From the NCBI GenBank assembly GCA_907165065.1, contig OU015528.1, positions 29,658,515 to 29,722,514 on the forward strand: a stretch of 64,000 nt of DNA, read 5' to 3'. Under the pieces are notes generated by a model, which searched no databases, was not told where the DNA came from, and saw nothing but the letters and a program-made list of their open reading frames with translations. Origin of the DNA: Caprimulgus europaeus. Its lineage: Eukaryota > Chordata > Aves > Caprimulgiformes > Caprimulgidae. This document shows positions 24,999-38,461 of this stretch, piece by piece. The position numbers and the translations under genes were made by a program. Numbering within the stretch: the first letter of the stretch is position 1; every line of letters starts with the position of its first letter.

Positions 24999-27550
24999 AA
25001 CAAACCACATGCACTTCCTGAAAGAGTTCCTCTCTTTTGGACAATGTGTATTAATATGGATTTGCACCTAAGTATAATCCTGCATGATCTAGTCTTAATA
25101 GGAATTTTACAACTGATCTTATTCTCACTAAAATAAGTAATAAATAATATTTTATGAACTGAACCATGCAGAAAGTGTCTTCCTTAGAGAACTATTTTTC
25201 ACTTATTGCAGCTTTGTTAGAAATTAATCTGAGACTATAGGCAAATGTTTGTTGAAGGCTGGGCTTCCATTGGGATAAATAATGTTGTGTGTTAAACTGT
25301 GATTCTCACATGAGCAAGAATTTAATAATTTAATCTCATAGGAAGCTAGTGAGTTACTTCAGAATGAAACCCAGAAACAAATTTACATGCATACAGTACG
25401 TGTGTTGAGGATCCTGAAAAAAAACCAAAAAAAAGGTAGTAAGCTAAAGTGACAATGGAGACACACAAAGAGAAAGAGATCTGCAGCCTTACACAGAAAG
25501 ATACAGAAACTCCAGGAAGCAGAAGCTACAAACTTGGGCTGGTTTTTGTAGGCACTGCAGAGATTTACTATTAAGCAGCTGATCTAGCTCCTTTTCACAG
25601 GCATCTATCATAAAACTTACACTTCCTGAAAATCCCTGCTCGAAACTCTGCAACAAGGAGTTGAGGAAAGTAGGCAGATATATTTATTCCTTTAAAAAAT
25701 TGTCATTGTAACAAAACAAGCATTGTTTTCTTTAATGAAAAAAGCAGCTGCAGGGAATACATTATGTAGTGTTCCATTCAGGTTAGACAGCATGTAGCTT
25801 TAGCTCTTTGTATCAGTCATATGTCTGAATGAAGAGTACAAACAATGTCTCCCACCTTCCAGTAGGTCACTGAGAGACATCTGACATCACTACTGTCTTT
25901 TCAGTTCATGAGGCATGAAGAGAGTATTAGGAACAAGTCTCTGAACATCAGCATAGCACTAGTGGTAGGAACTGTCAATTCTAAATGTTTGCTATTCCAG
26001 ACATACACCTACTGAGAAGAATTTGATTTCATTCTTGCTGTATTAGATTGGTACACATGGCTCATTCACTGTGAATACTGCAAATATTGTAATATAGAAA
26101 ATATTAAACATGAACCAAGAAGATTCTTAGATTACAAAGCAAAGAAAGGAAAAAGGAATCAGCAGTTAGATATTTGCTGGAAGTTAGGAACACACGGTTA
26201 AGTTCCTTACTTTACATGGTGAAATATAGCCTTCCATATATTTAGGTACTCTCTGTAGCCACTCAAGAATAAACTTCCCTCCAGGAGTAACATCAATTCA
26301 TTATAAAGGGAGTATAGCTGACTTGGGAACATAAGTAATGTCTCAATGAATTCAACAGATGGTGACTAAAAAGTAATGGGATATACTTCAATATACACAA
26401 TGCTAGGACTATTCAAAGTACTTTAATTGAACTCAGACTGCTGAGAGAACAAAGACAAAAAAGTACTCAGTAGTCATAGAAAAGTCTTTTTAATTATCCA
26501 GTAGAACAAAATACATAAGAATAATGCAAGAAAATGCGTTTGGATTTTTAGATGTCTCTGTCATCACTGTTCCAACAAAGCAAGTGTCCCACAAAAGCAA
26601 CTATCAGAAATACTGAAGAGAGTTTGTTCCCCTTAGCTTCCTCTGACACGGATGAAGATCCACTTTGAATTATATTTTATTGCAATGTTCAAAAAAGCCT
26701 GTGTGACTTATAAAGAGACATTTATAGAGGGCTGAATTTACAACAGAAGTACCTGTAGCAAAACTGTGGAATTATATCAGGAAAACAATATATCCTGTAC
26801 ATGTCTGTGCAAAATCACAACATATGTATTTTGTTTTAACTGATTCTCCTCTCTTGCTGCTGGAATTTTACACATTCCTATAGTTGAATGAGCTGCAAAC
26901 AATTCTCCAAGGGCAAAGCTTTCATTTTTGTTTAGAATTTTCCACTAGAGTTAAGAATAAGCCTTGAGACAGAAGCTAAGTACAAAGAGACAAACAGGGA
27001 AATAACTGATGAGAAAATTTTGGGGTTTGCTTTGATTTTAAATAAACATTTCTATTTTGCTTTTTTGCCTGAAAGTGAAGTACAACATCCTGGCTTATCC
27101 CCTGGTTTCAAAGTCCAACATTTTAAGTTCTTTCCTGTGTCTTTGGACATAATTGTGAGATTTTCTTCTTTACCTTGCTGAAGATAAGACTAGAGTCCAA
27201 GAGTATTCTCACAAAGTGAAAGCATTCATCTCACTTTTATGAGCTTTCTTACAGGCAGCCTGCAGACAGTCTGTCTGGACAGCTATGAGCAGTTGGGTGT
27301 ACCCAGCAGGCTGCCTCTAACTCTGGATCCTCTTGGGGTCTGTTTTTGGTGTAGATGCCCGGTTTAAACTTAGTACAGTCCTTAAGATGCTGTAAGACTG
27401 TGCTGTGAATGGAGTTTCACAAGTGTTGCATGGCACTGTTGTCATATACCTTCAGCGCAGAGTCTTATACAAGGGCCAGTATAAATGTAAACACATCAAT
27501 ACAAGCTAGAGCAAAGTGACTGTAAAGATGAGATTGTAGCTCTATCATGC
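24999..27550. other. Unique AT-rich DNA
   Basis: No open frame above 60 codons, repeat or RNA gene was recognised. A short A/C tract occurs near 25415-25435. Nothing else stands out. Confidence 0.5.
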
Positions 27551-27736
27551 TGTCCTGGGTTTTGCTAGGATACGGTTAATTTTAAACAATAGGGTTAGGT
27601 TTAACCCTAACCTAGGATAGGGTTAATTTGAACAATTATTAACATTGTTCTCCTAACAATCCTCCCTGAAAAAAAAACACAGTGCTTCCTACCTACTAAG
27701 AAGAAAATTAACCCTATCCTATCAAAAACCAGGACA
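27551..27736. mobile_element. 186-bp mini-element with both ends from an ERVL LTR start
   Basis: Both termini read inwards as TGTCCTGGKTTTTGMTAGGA and onward to GGTTAATTTT, matching 30 of 33 positions as an inverted repeat. Each end also matches the U3 start of the ERVL LTR at 41529. About 105 bp on the minus side continue into normal LTR U3 (CTTCTTAGTAG, then CACTGTGTTTT). The plus side holds only the terminal piece plus a second direct copy of its inner part at about 27611-27637. The flanks CATGC (27546-27550) and CGTGC (27737-27741) fit a 5-bp target duplication differing only at a CpG-type site. The usual LTR 3' end is absent. It is a fossil of unusual structure. Confidence 0.8.
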
Positions 27737-30700
27737 CGTGCTCAGAATCCTGCCTCAAAACTGATCAGAACTGGATAATTAGTAGAGAAAAATGGATTAG
27801 ACACAGTTTTTATACCAAGAAAAAAAAAGTCAAGAAGAAGAAATTACAGAAGTGTTATTTCTGTATCAACATGACAGAAAGTCCTTGAACTCACCTGGTT
27901 TTTACCTTAGTATACTGCCCCCTACAGCTTATTGTATATTAATCTCATCTACAGAAAAGCTTACTTTTCTATAACATATATGAAATTATAGTTAACCTGT
28001 ACAGCACTATATAAAAAAAGGCCTTTTTTCTCTTCACTAGGAAACAAGAAAAAAGTCTTAATGAATGTTTATCTCCTAAAAAATTTATTTTCTACAGCTA
28101 CTTGCTTTCTGATTCATTGAAACTAACAATAGAGATCTCAAAGTTAGGTATCTAGTCTAAGTAAGCCATCTAGATTATTTTTATATAACATAGTTTGCTA
28201 TGTTATTGATCATCTTATAACAATTCCTTTGTTCTTTTTATTCCCTTTCACATTAAACTTCTTCCTGTTCTTATCCATGGTTAACACCTTTGCCTGCATG
28301 CTGATTCTATCCTTGATGTGTTTATTCCTTGCATTATACTAACATCAAATTATTCTGTCATGGTGACCTATTAATGCAACTACTAAATCTTTATTCCTTG
28401 GAAAAAAATGTTCCTTAAAGCTCCTGCAATAGAATCAATTCTGCATAGTTAAAAGAGGAAAGAAAAGTGCACCACTGAACAGTTCCAGCTCTGCAAGTCT
28501 TTAAAAAGAAGATCACAATGATGGTTAGTTATAAAGGTAGACACAGACAGATTTTGCAACATATTTTTCTTCTACTGCACCAAATTAACAGAAAGTGATT
28601 TTGAGGCACCCTGACTCCCATCCAGACTTGAGAGAATACCAGTTCTGGAAGGCAAACTAGCCAGGAGCTAGATTTTTTTCAATGTGGAAACAAAGTGACT
28701 GGAGTCACTCTGAAGTGTGCAAAAATGATGTGAACCATTCTTGCAGAACAATGCTTCCCAAAAGGCTGCCATGGCACAGTAGCACTCCAAGAGAATGGTG
28801 AATATGAAAACCTTCACGCTCCACCTTTTTGCCTTTAGCAGTCAGCCCTTGCAGCATGGCTTTGGGCTGTGGATAAGCAGCATGGGTTGTGTGACCAGCC
28901 TAACAGATTACCACAGAGATATCTGTGGCTGTGACTTGTTGCTTGCTCCCTTGTTTTTCATGCTAAAAAATACTTTAAAAATACTGGGTGTATATATATA
29001 TATATATCCTTTAGCTCTTATTTCACTTTTCATATGTCTTTATAAAAATTCTTGTTAATAGGAAATAATTTGGTATCAGTGAGAGGAGGGGAAAGGACTA
29101 AAGTTTCAACTGAAGTCTAAATCAAACTTTACTGGTTTTGAAGTCATCTAAATTGATCCCTTTATAGTACAGGGCTTTGATGCCATTTTAAATAACTTAA
29201 TAGAAAAGTGAATTTGAAAAAATAAACATTGTGCCTAGGGTAATTTAATGCACCTAAGGCATTAACTGCTTTAAGTAAGGTTATTCAGTGAGTTTTAAGA
29301 GAGCAGAAATCCTTCACTGCCTTCCAAGTACTTGCTGCTTTTTTAAATTTGTGACGTAATATTAGGAAGATGTGGTTTCATATCAGATCCTATTAGATTA
29401 TACGCTTCATATTGTGTAAGCACTAGTAATAGATGAAAATCAGCAATTTTACTATGTAGTCCTGAACACCAGAAAATTTGTTAACCAGCTAAATTGATTA
29501 AGGGAGATGTGAAAAGACCTTCTATTTGCTAGAACTATGTAAATTGAACTACCTACACATTTTCTTTAATATGAGCTACCAAAAGACAAAATACTGGAAG
29601 ACTTTAAAGTTGACCAGTGTCTCCAAAGGAAGGGTTCCTTTAGTAAAAAAATACTGTGTTAGAATGAACTAATTCTTTAAACAGAGAAGACTGGTTTTTT
29701 TGGGTGAGAAGGACTTAAATTCAGAAACATGTCTTCCCTATCCACCTTATCTTTGAAGGAGTTTTCCTTTTGCTGTGGCTTTAGTTTCAGACCAGTAATT
29801 TCCAGTGACTTCTTGGGTAGCAACAAACTATACCACAGCCATTCCTGTAGATGGTAGGGAAATTTCCTTCTTTCTGTCATTTCTGAATCTTGCCTCCTCC
29901 CCTTTGAGTTCTCACAGACTCCATTTATGCCTCAAGACCCTTTTCCAGGTCTCATTATCTTTACCTGCTGCCCTACTAGCTTTCTAACACAAGCAGACAA
30001 AAAAATCTAACAGTCAAATCCGTTGTTAAAGGAGTCAGGGGAGCTGATGCTGAGTAGCTATTTCTCTCTGAGCAATTCAGGCTGCTTAAATGTGACTTGA
30101 GGAGGAGGAGTTCAAATGATGTGGGTGTGCAGGACGATGTTCAATTAAAACCACAGTATTTGTTCTGTAACTTTTCCTCCTACTGTATTTAAATACAGCA
30201 GTACTCCCCTGATCATCGCAAAAAAAAACCAATTAGCAAACAAGCTTCGATTATTGTTAGTGTTTTATAGCTAGCAACACAGTCTTTTCTTTGCCTACCT
30301 TGGGAGAGGTGTTTAGCACATCCAAATTACCGTAAAAGATAGTTTAAACCTACAAATACGTCAGCAATGTTATGTCTCATATAGAGCTTCATATTCATAC
30401 AGCTTAACCTAATGGTATTCATTGGGAGCTCTGAAAGTTGTCACAAAAAAAATATAAAATAGTGAAAATGCAAAGTCATATTCTTTTTCTATTCAGGAAG
30501 CCAAAAGCTTTATAAAAAAATAAGTTTTGCTAGAGAAAAATGTTTTAAATACAGAAAGTTTGCTTCAAAATTTAGAAAAGCTTATTTTAGTTTATAACAC
30601 CTGAATAAAAAATCTGAATGTAAATTAAAATTAATTATAATTAAAAAGAATAATAAGTTAATCATACCAAACATTTTCAAAAGAGGTTTTTCAACTTAAG

Positions 30701-33700
30701 TGAATTATATGGCAAAAGAGGAGCTGTTTTGTAAAATGTTGAAGTGCAGCAGCATCTTTATCTTTCTCCAAGAAAAAATTGTCAAAAAAAAAAAAAAAGT
30801 CTGGCCTTTATTCTGAGAGATTTCACGTGAGTTAATAAAATAACTATGAATAGCCCCTCATTTGTATACACAACACACAGGGAAAATACATTGCAGCACA
30901 GCATTTGATATTTATTGGCATTTCATCTTTTTAGCAATAAAAATACCTCTTGAAACAGTAATGTGGACTAACCCAGTACATCATAATATCAAATTATTTT
31001 ATAAATTGATACTAATCTGAAAGTTTTCATTGCAACTCATGCATCATTACCTAATTACGATAAGAGGCTTGCGGTGTAGAGCAGGAAGTTGTGTAATGTT
31101 ATCTTATTACTTGGTAGCAAGAGATATTAATTCAGGGGGTGTAAGCAAGTACATTGATCTCTGCTGCCATCCAGAAATGAAATGTCATGTGGAGCAATTT
31201 CATCATTGCTATTCCAATATATTGCCTGTTCTGTGGTGTTGCCTTTCAGATTTTAAAACAGAAATCTTTGGTGATGTCTGTAAGAATTTGGATTGCTATA
31301 GAGTGCATAAATCCATTATTGTGATGAGTTTCAATTTTTCTATTGCTTGATGACAATTCATAGATAATTCCATATAGGGGGAACATGGTAGAAATCTCTC
31401 TTTGGTATTGAAAATTTTATCTTTTTAGCTTATCCCGGGATCAATCCTGCATGCATCCAGAGTTCCACTCAGCATCATCAGGACTTCCAGAAACATTGGA
31501 ACACTAAGATGTATGTCTTAAATTTCATAATATTATCTCTGATATGGTTTCCACTCACCAGGAATCTGCTCAAGTTTCTTAGACATATTTTAATAATGCC
31601 TTCTAAAATATATTTTAAAAATCCATATCCATTATGATTGTGATAATAACATCACATAACACGGATCCACCTAGACTTATCATCCAGCCTCCCACAGAAA
31701 CTTGCTGCAGATGAAAGAGATTAAGGATAATATAGATGATAATATGGAAAATAATAATCAGTGAGTGGAATTCATTCCACTTAACTTTAGCCGTCTATGG
31801 CAAGCTAGTACCTAATACCCTCTGAAGGAATAAGAAATAAATGTTAAGGTCAGTGGGATGAATCACCCTCTGGAAGTTATTTTCTTTATCAAACATAGAA
31901 GGAACCTCTATAAATAACTTTCAATAAATATTTGAGTCCTGAATGGATATAGTTGGATGAGAGGACTCCAGTTTTTACATTTAATCTATTTTAAAAAGAG
32001 TTTAAAAAATTCCCTCAGGCATGTGTACATGCCTTCCAGTGCTCACATTAAAAATATTCCACTTTATTTGCTTGCATGGACACATAGCTGGACAGACTTC
32101 CTCATTTTATCCTAAATACCTGGATCATCCTCACTATCTTTTTTTGTAGTCTGACATAGAGAAACCTCCACCCATGTACTGTGACAATCAGCAGCTTAGC
32201 CACCAAACCTTCTGGGGCTGTAAATTTTACAAAACAACACTCTGGTATTGTGTGTGCAGGTGTATCTCAGTATCTGCCTCCCTCTTAAACGTGTGCTTAA
32301 AAACTTTGAAACCTTTCCATCCACTGAAAACAAATTATCAAAGATACTAAATTCTAAGAAATTATTTGAAACTGTGTGGTTTTTATTATCTTGTCTACTA
32401 ATAAATTTAGACTAAAAGCTGGTAAATGTGATGTTATATCTTATTCATTAAGGTGCAAGAATTAAAGCAGAGGAAAGAATGAAAGAGCTGGTCAATATGG
32501 ATGCTTGTGACTACCTGAGGATAGGTGTTAGGTCTCGAAATACACTTCAAAGCTGTTTCTGGTGCAGCCAAAGTCCCAAGAGAATCACAGAAGAAGCAAT
32601 GCACCAGGTAAAGCAGTGTTTGTCTTTCAGCTGTGCTATAAAAACAAAGTTTATAGGTTTTCTCTTCCATTATTTCAATACAGCAAATAAAGTAATAAAT
32701 TGCAACTAACCACACACACACTCCAATTCTGGAAATGTGAATACTGAATAAACCAGAGGGAATCCCAGTCAGCTCACTGCCATTTCACAAGTCAAGGAGG
32801 CCAAATTTGTTCAGTGTACCATTTGATGCAAATTATTCCCCAAGTCCTACTAGAGAGGTAATAATCAAAAATTATTCCTATGCTTAAAGAGTAATTACAG
32901 ATTGGGTACTTCTGTAGTTTTCTATATGAACTGGCTTTATGTATTCCTAACAGAAGTCTCCTACAATTTTATGTAGAGTTGAAAGTGAGAAGTGTTCTTA
33001 TAGAACATTTAAGTAGGGCATAGGTTTTAATAGAGAATGTTTTCTTTCTCTTTTTATTTTTCTTATTTTTTAATAACACTTACTGACACCTAGTTGTTTT
33101 CCTGACACAGAACCAGTTGAAGGTTAAGGTAGTAAGGTATTGTTCTGCTAAATTACATGAGATTCATCTCATAAAGGACTAAAATTCTGCATAATTCACT
33201 GTATAGTGATCAGGTGTATCTGACTGAGGTGATATGCTAGGTTGGTCAAGAGCAAAGCCTGTAATGCAGCTAAGCTGCAGTTTCTTTTCAAGAAAGGCAT
33301 CCAAAAATGATTATACAGTACAGGACAAAACATTTCTAGGCATCAAGCTAGCTTATAAATATGCAGAAAAGGCATTAATTGTGGCAGAATGCAGCCTTCT
33401 GGTAGTGTAGCTGTGCAAAGCAGCTTAAATTAGAATGAGGTAGCCAGAAGGATCATTTTTGACTGTTTGCATATCTGAATTTGATGAGCCGGCAAGCTTC
33501 TTAGAGGGGGGAGGGAGGGAGGAGATAAATGGAGTAAACCCTGGTGTCTTGTTTTACAACAAAAGTATGAAAATGAAATATTATTCTCACTTAGTGTTGC
33601 ATTATGAAAATGAAATATTATTCTCACTTAGTGTTGCATCAGTTGAAATATAATAATAATTATATGCATTCTCCAGTATGCTGTTGCTTAGTTTAAAAGG

Positions 33701-34196
33701 CAATATATCAAATCTTGATGCATTACCTGGTTAATTTTTATGCAACCTGTTTATATTGCTACAAAAATGTTTAGAATAATCCTTATAAAGATTGCAACTG
33801 CAAGCATAAATCCCATTTCTACTAAAAAAGGTAGTTAGGTATGTACTTAAGCTCTTACTCAAGGGTCTTAAATGCTCTAATGAACACACATCCACTTCCT
33901 CAAGTTTACAACTGAACATATGATAAACCTTCTGGGGTTAGATTCCTCTCACCTGACTATAGCTTTTTTAAAAGTGATGTAAAAAGAAAAGCAAATGACA
34001 TAGGATACTTCTTTCAAATGTCTTCGGATTGGTTCATAAACTAGTCCTAAAATCAGCTTAGACTAGCTGTTTAACTTTTAGCTAATCCTACACTGGTATA
34101 TAATTTTACAGTACTCCATTGTATGAATAAAAGATTCTAAAAGATGTAGTAAACCAGAAAATGCTTGGATACCACATGTACTGTAACAAACATTAC
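27737..34196. other. Unique AT-rich DNA
   Basis: No exon, RNA gene or mobile element was recognised. A (TA)n microsatellite of 17 bases sits at 28991-29007 and an A run at about 30785-30798. Open frames of 60-106 codons (for example 31030-31350) have no motif. The sequence around 31030-31250 is compositionally calm and could be conserved, but I have no specific evidence. Confidence 0.5.
33566..33639. repeat. Perfect 37-bp tandem duplication
   Basis: The unit beginning TATGAAAATGAAATATTATT and ending AGTGTTGCAT occurs twice back to back (33566-33602, 33603-33639) with no difference. Perfect identity implies a recent local duplication or a polymorphic minisatellite. Confidence 0.95.
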
Positions 34197-34310
34197 ACAG
34201 AATCACACAGAATCACAGAATATTAGGGATTGGAAGGGACCTCGCAAGATCATCTAGTCCAATCCCCCTGCCGGAGCAGGAACACCTAGATGAGATCACA
34301 CAGGAAGGCA
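34197..34310 (-). mobile_element. CR1 LINE 3' tail fragment
   Basis: CACAGAATCACACAGAATCA followed by TTAGGGATTGGAAGGGACCT and GATCATCTAGTCCAATCC is the reverse complement of the avian CR1 3' end. About 110 bp remain. Confidence 0.93.
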
Positions 34311-37300
34311 TACGTGTCATACATTATTGTCTAAGAAGTAGAAAATATTTTTGTTTCATTTCATCATTAATTATGCACAAGATATCATTAAGATGCAGTT
34401 AAATATGTATATGCTTTTTTTCCCTCAGGCATGTCCAATTAAAAGCATCAATATCTCCCTACCCATTTGGAAAGCCATTTTTCTACCCCTCACAGATAAA
34501 ACAACGTCAAATTTGGACAGCTATTGAGCTTTTGCTGGTGACAGTCTTCTTCCATTTTTGCCCCATATCCATGATCTCATGCTTTACCAAAGTTTCTTAA
34601 ATGAGGAAGAGAAAGAACTGTGTACAGCTATAAAAAAATCTGTCTTTCCCAAAACAACCAGTAGCTCCTACATTGTTCTCAAACAAATAGCAGTTCAGAA
34701 TTGATGCAGTGATCCTAGCTAAATTATGCCTGGAGATCCAGCTAAAGGAAAGACAGTTGCTTCCTCATGCAACATGAGGAGCGTGATAACCAACACTATT
34801 ATACGAAAAACGGGCATCTGCTTTTAGAAATGAAGTTGGAGCATTTCTCGGAATTGTGGCAGAGCTGATGCAGGAGGCAGGCACCCCGCTATTCAGGGAA
34901 GGATGTGTCCAACTTGTGTATTTTTTTTTTTAATCTGGAAGTCTAAATTATGTTTCTTTACATCATAAATGCCAATGAAGGTGTCCTGTTCAAAGTTCTT
35001 TATTGGCTCTGGGCCCATTTGAGAAGAAAATTTTTTATAAAATTATATAAAGTAACAAATAATACAGGAGAAATAAATTAGCTTTTCTGACTTTCCTGTT
35101 GTCAGAATGCAAGATACAAGATTCAACAAAACTGAAAGATAGTCTATGTAAAATGGATAAAATAATAAATAATTTGGTAGCTAATATATAGAAAAATAGA
35201 CATATAAATTATATTTATGTATAGGTATAATTTATGATTGACAAATATTATTTTGAAAAACATTAAAAGAATGCAAAATAGATGATAGAATTTTGCAGAA
35301 GCTGAGAGCATTATAGAGGCTTTTCACTATTAAAGACAAAAATATAATTTACAGAAGCTTCATGCTTTGGAGAAAAGCTAGACATTATATTAATAGGAAT
35401 GTCTGTCAGAGATGGCTTTTGTATCAGCTTTCACCCTAAAGGAAGAGAAAAATCTTTGTTTCTACAGTATTGTATGTTGGTCACTGGTAGAGAGGGTTCT
35501 GCCTTTGACAGAATGCAAATTTGTTGTAAAAGTCCCAATTAGTGTGCTCATGCATCTGTATTTTCTCATCATGTGAGATGTATAGAAAATACGTCATCAA
35601 AAGCTCATGATTTTGTGCATGTTTTAAAGTTAAAAAAAAAAAAAAGAAAACCTAGAAATCTCTGGTGACATAAGTAAAAAGAGTTTATTCCACATCTATA
35701 TCGATCTCTTAGTTTATGTTTTGCTGTTTTAATTGAGTTTTTGTTGATATGCTTTACTTTTGTTGTTAGTTTTAATGTTGTTTCTCTAATGTTTGTTGGA
35801 TTAGTGGATCAAACTGGAAAAAAAAAACACCCTGAAGTGTGTGGGCTGTTGAATAAATCTTTGGAGAACTTTTGTATGCTCATAGACTTCTCCTTTGTTG
35901 GTTACAAAAAGGGTTAATTTGAATTACTTTAGTCACTTCAAAGAATGCAAAGCCCTTTAACAAAACAGAGAAAGTCTGTTCTCTATATTACCATCCATGC
36001 AGGTATTTTTACATGAAGGGATGTATTTTCAAAGCACTGCAAGGGAGTTATGTGCTAAAATCTGTTCATGTATAACAGGATTTTTGCTAATACCGCCTAC
36101 GCCCTACTTTGAAACTATACCCCTCTCTGTTTTCAATAGTTTGTAGCCATGCAAGGGACTGTGATTTGGAAGAAGCTGGCATTTGTGGAATAAAAAACTC
36201 ACTAAGAAAACAAAATTGATAAATTTAAAATAAAATGTACACTGTAATTGCCACCATCATAATAATAATACTTTTTTTTTAACTTATGGAAGTGTCTTTT
36301 ATCTAAAGATCACAGTAGCTTAAAAAGATTTTCCTGTTTTATCACTTCCTTTACACATGTAACAAATCAGGGTGATAAAATTTTTGTGGAATATGATACA
36401 GATTCTCAGTGTATGGGAAGCAAGGTAACGATATTGAATTTGATAAAGCTACATGGATTTAAGATTTGGACCAAATTTCAGATTTGGTCCAAAGCCTTAA
36501 CAACATCTACTTTCATAATGGCTCATGCTATGTAACAGAACAAACTATCCCCTTCAAAGATCATTCTGATTTCTGTTTTTGGTATCTTTCTATATGCCTA
36601 ACTGTTTAAGATTATAAAATGATTAATTTACAGAAGAGAAGCTACATATGTGCATAAATTTCAATGCATATCTTACCTATTAAAATATGCTATTGCATAG
36701 ATCACTATAACTTAATTTTATCACAATGGGCTCTCTATTCTGATTCTACAAGGGCACCAAAAGTCACCAGTGTCTTAGGAAAGTAGGCCATACCTCCTTC
36801 CATAGGGCAGTTTCTGTGCAGAATCTAGATTCTGCTCTGCGTCCCAGCCTGGAAGCTGGGTGGAGGAACCTCATCACACTTAAAGCAAAAGCTCAATCAG
36901 CTCTTTGATTTTTTGTTCAGAAAAAGAGGGTCAAGTCTTGTGCAAAGGCTAATTACATGACCAAGCAACGTCTTCAATACTACTCTTACATTCTTTAGAA
37001 TATGAGGCAGACCACAGAAGAAAGACTTCAACTTATAGCAGCCTAAAAGCAAAAGTGAGAACTAAATGGTTCAGGGAGTGGCACTGAACAACACATCTGC
37101 TGTCACCCCATGTCTTAATGCTTTGGTAACTCTGCTGCTGACCATTCAAAGAACTACAGATGAAAAAATCAATGTAACGAATACAACTGAATCCCATACA
37201 GAAATATCACCAAGAATGTCACATCAGGTGGCTGACTTGAACATAGTGTTAATAGAATGTGTATTTTATGGATTGCAACTCATGTACGCAACAAAAAAAA

Positions 37301-38461
37301 TGAAAAGGATTTGGAAATTAAAAAGTACTTACATGGAAAAACACAAGTTTTTTCATTGTAAGAAAGATAAATTGGTTTATCACATCCAATACATCAGTAC
37401 AACTTGTAGCATCTAAAACTCATCACTTGCTTTCGTTGAGGAATGACTATCAGTTACCTGAGGGAGCTATTGAAGTGCTTCTTCTAATAAAATCTAGGGG
37501 AAAAAGAGAACACATTTTAAAACCTTTGTTGTTGTTGTTAAGTTAATAAAGGTTTTATGTTCAGACCTGTTGTAAACTCTGTCAAGCCTGTATTTACCTT
37601 CGGGACAAAGGCTCTGTGAGTTTTTAGTCTCACTTTATTTCTGTACATACCCTTCTCATGTTTCTCCTTCTTATATCCCAGAATGTGATTGGTATTTTAC
37701 CTTCATTGCCCCTGTGAAATACCTGTGCTTTCTTTTTTTTTCCTTCCTTACCAGCGTCTCCTGGAAAGTAACATACATCTCTCAATTCTCCTTCTACCCA
37801 TGCACAGAAGCTGTGGGACATGTACCTATCTGGTGCACCAGGTCACATGACAGGTAAGGAGATATAATGTTATGCCAGAGCAGAGGAGTGTGTCCTTATA
37901 GCAGGATACCAACCAGCTGTGTTTGTTGCTTGCAGTCAGAGAGTGAACCAGTGACATATTATTCTACAGACATGGGCAGGATGTGTTTCATTCCTAGAGG
38001 GCATGTGGAAAGTGCCATTAATGTGACATAAGATCCTTGCATAAGACTACATTTCCAAAAATCTGCTAATCCAATAGCTGGACAATGACTACCAAATGAT
38101 AAAATCATTTTTTTTTCCTCCTATATATTATATAAATGAGAACAGCCATGGCATACAAAGTTGGGGGCTGGCAGGAAGAGTAGAGACTGAGAGAGAGAGG
38201 GAGAGAAGACATTTATTTCCACCTTATTCCCTCCACTCAAGGAGATTCAGGGGCACAGCCTGTTAAGTTCTGTGGAGTAAAATTCAAATAAAAGTAAAGA
38301 ACGTATGACAATGAACAAGTATTATACAAAGCTGTATTGCTTTAAGTTTTTAACACACGTATTTATGTCTTTCCAAAGCAACACACTCTAGTTCAGCCAC
38401 CAAACATTGGCCTTGATGGTATAACTTCAGTTGTGTGCAAGTACATAACAATTCATAATCA
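34311..38461. other. Unique AT-rich DNA
   Basis: Nothing recognisable as a gene or element. The 116-codon plus-strand frame at 37066-37416 lacks any motif and is probably chance. A run of about 13 A lies near 35632-35644. A perfect hairpin at 36465-36493 is listed separately. Confidence 0.5.
36465..36493. repeat. Perfect hairpin (12-bp arms, 5-nt loop)
   Basis: TTTGGACCAAAT (36465-36476) and ATTTGGTCCAAA (36482-36493) are exact reverse complements around TTCAG. Each arm is itself almost palindromic. No protein-coding or repeat context explains it. Confidence 0.9.

Noticed and set aside
27585-27620. Telomere-like words (AGGGTTAGG and AACCCTAACC) head to head
   Set aside because: The words arise from repeated pieces of the LTR start GGATAGGGTTAATTTT in both orientations; there is no hexamer array.
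33566-33639. Possible CRISPR-like repeat
   Set aside because: Only two adjacent units without spacers, in a eukaryotic context.
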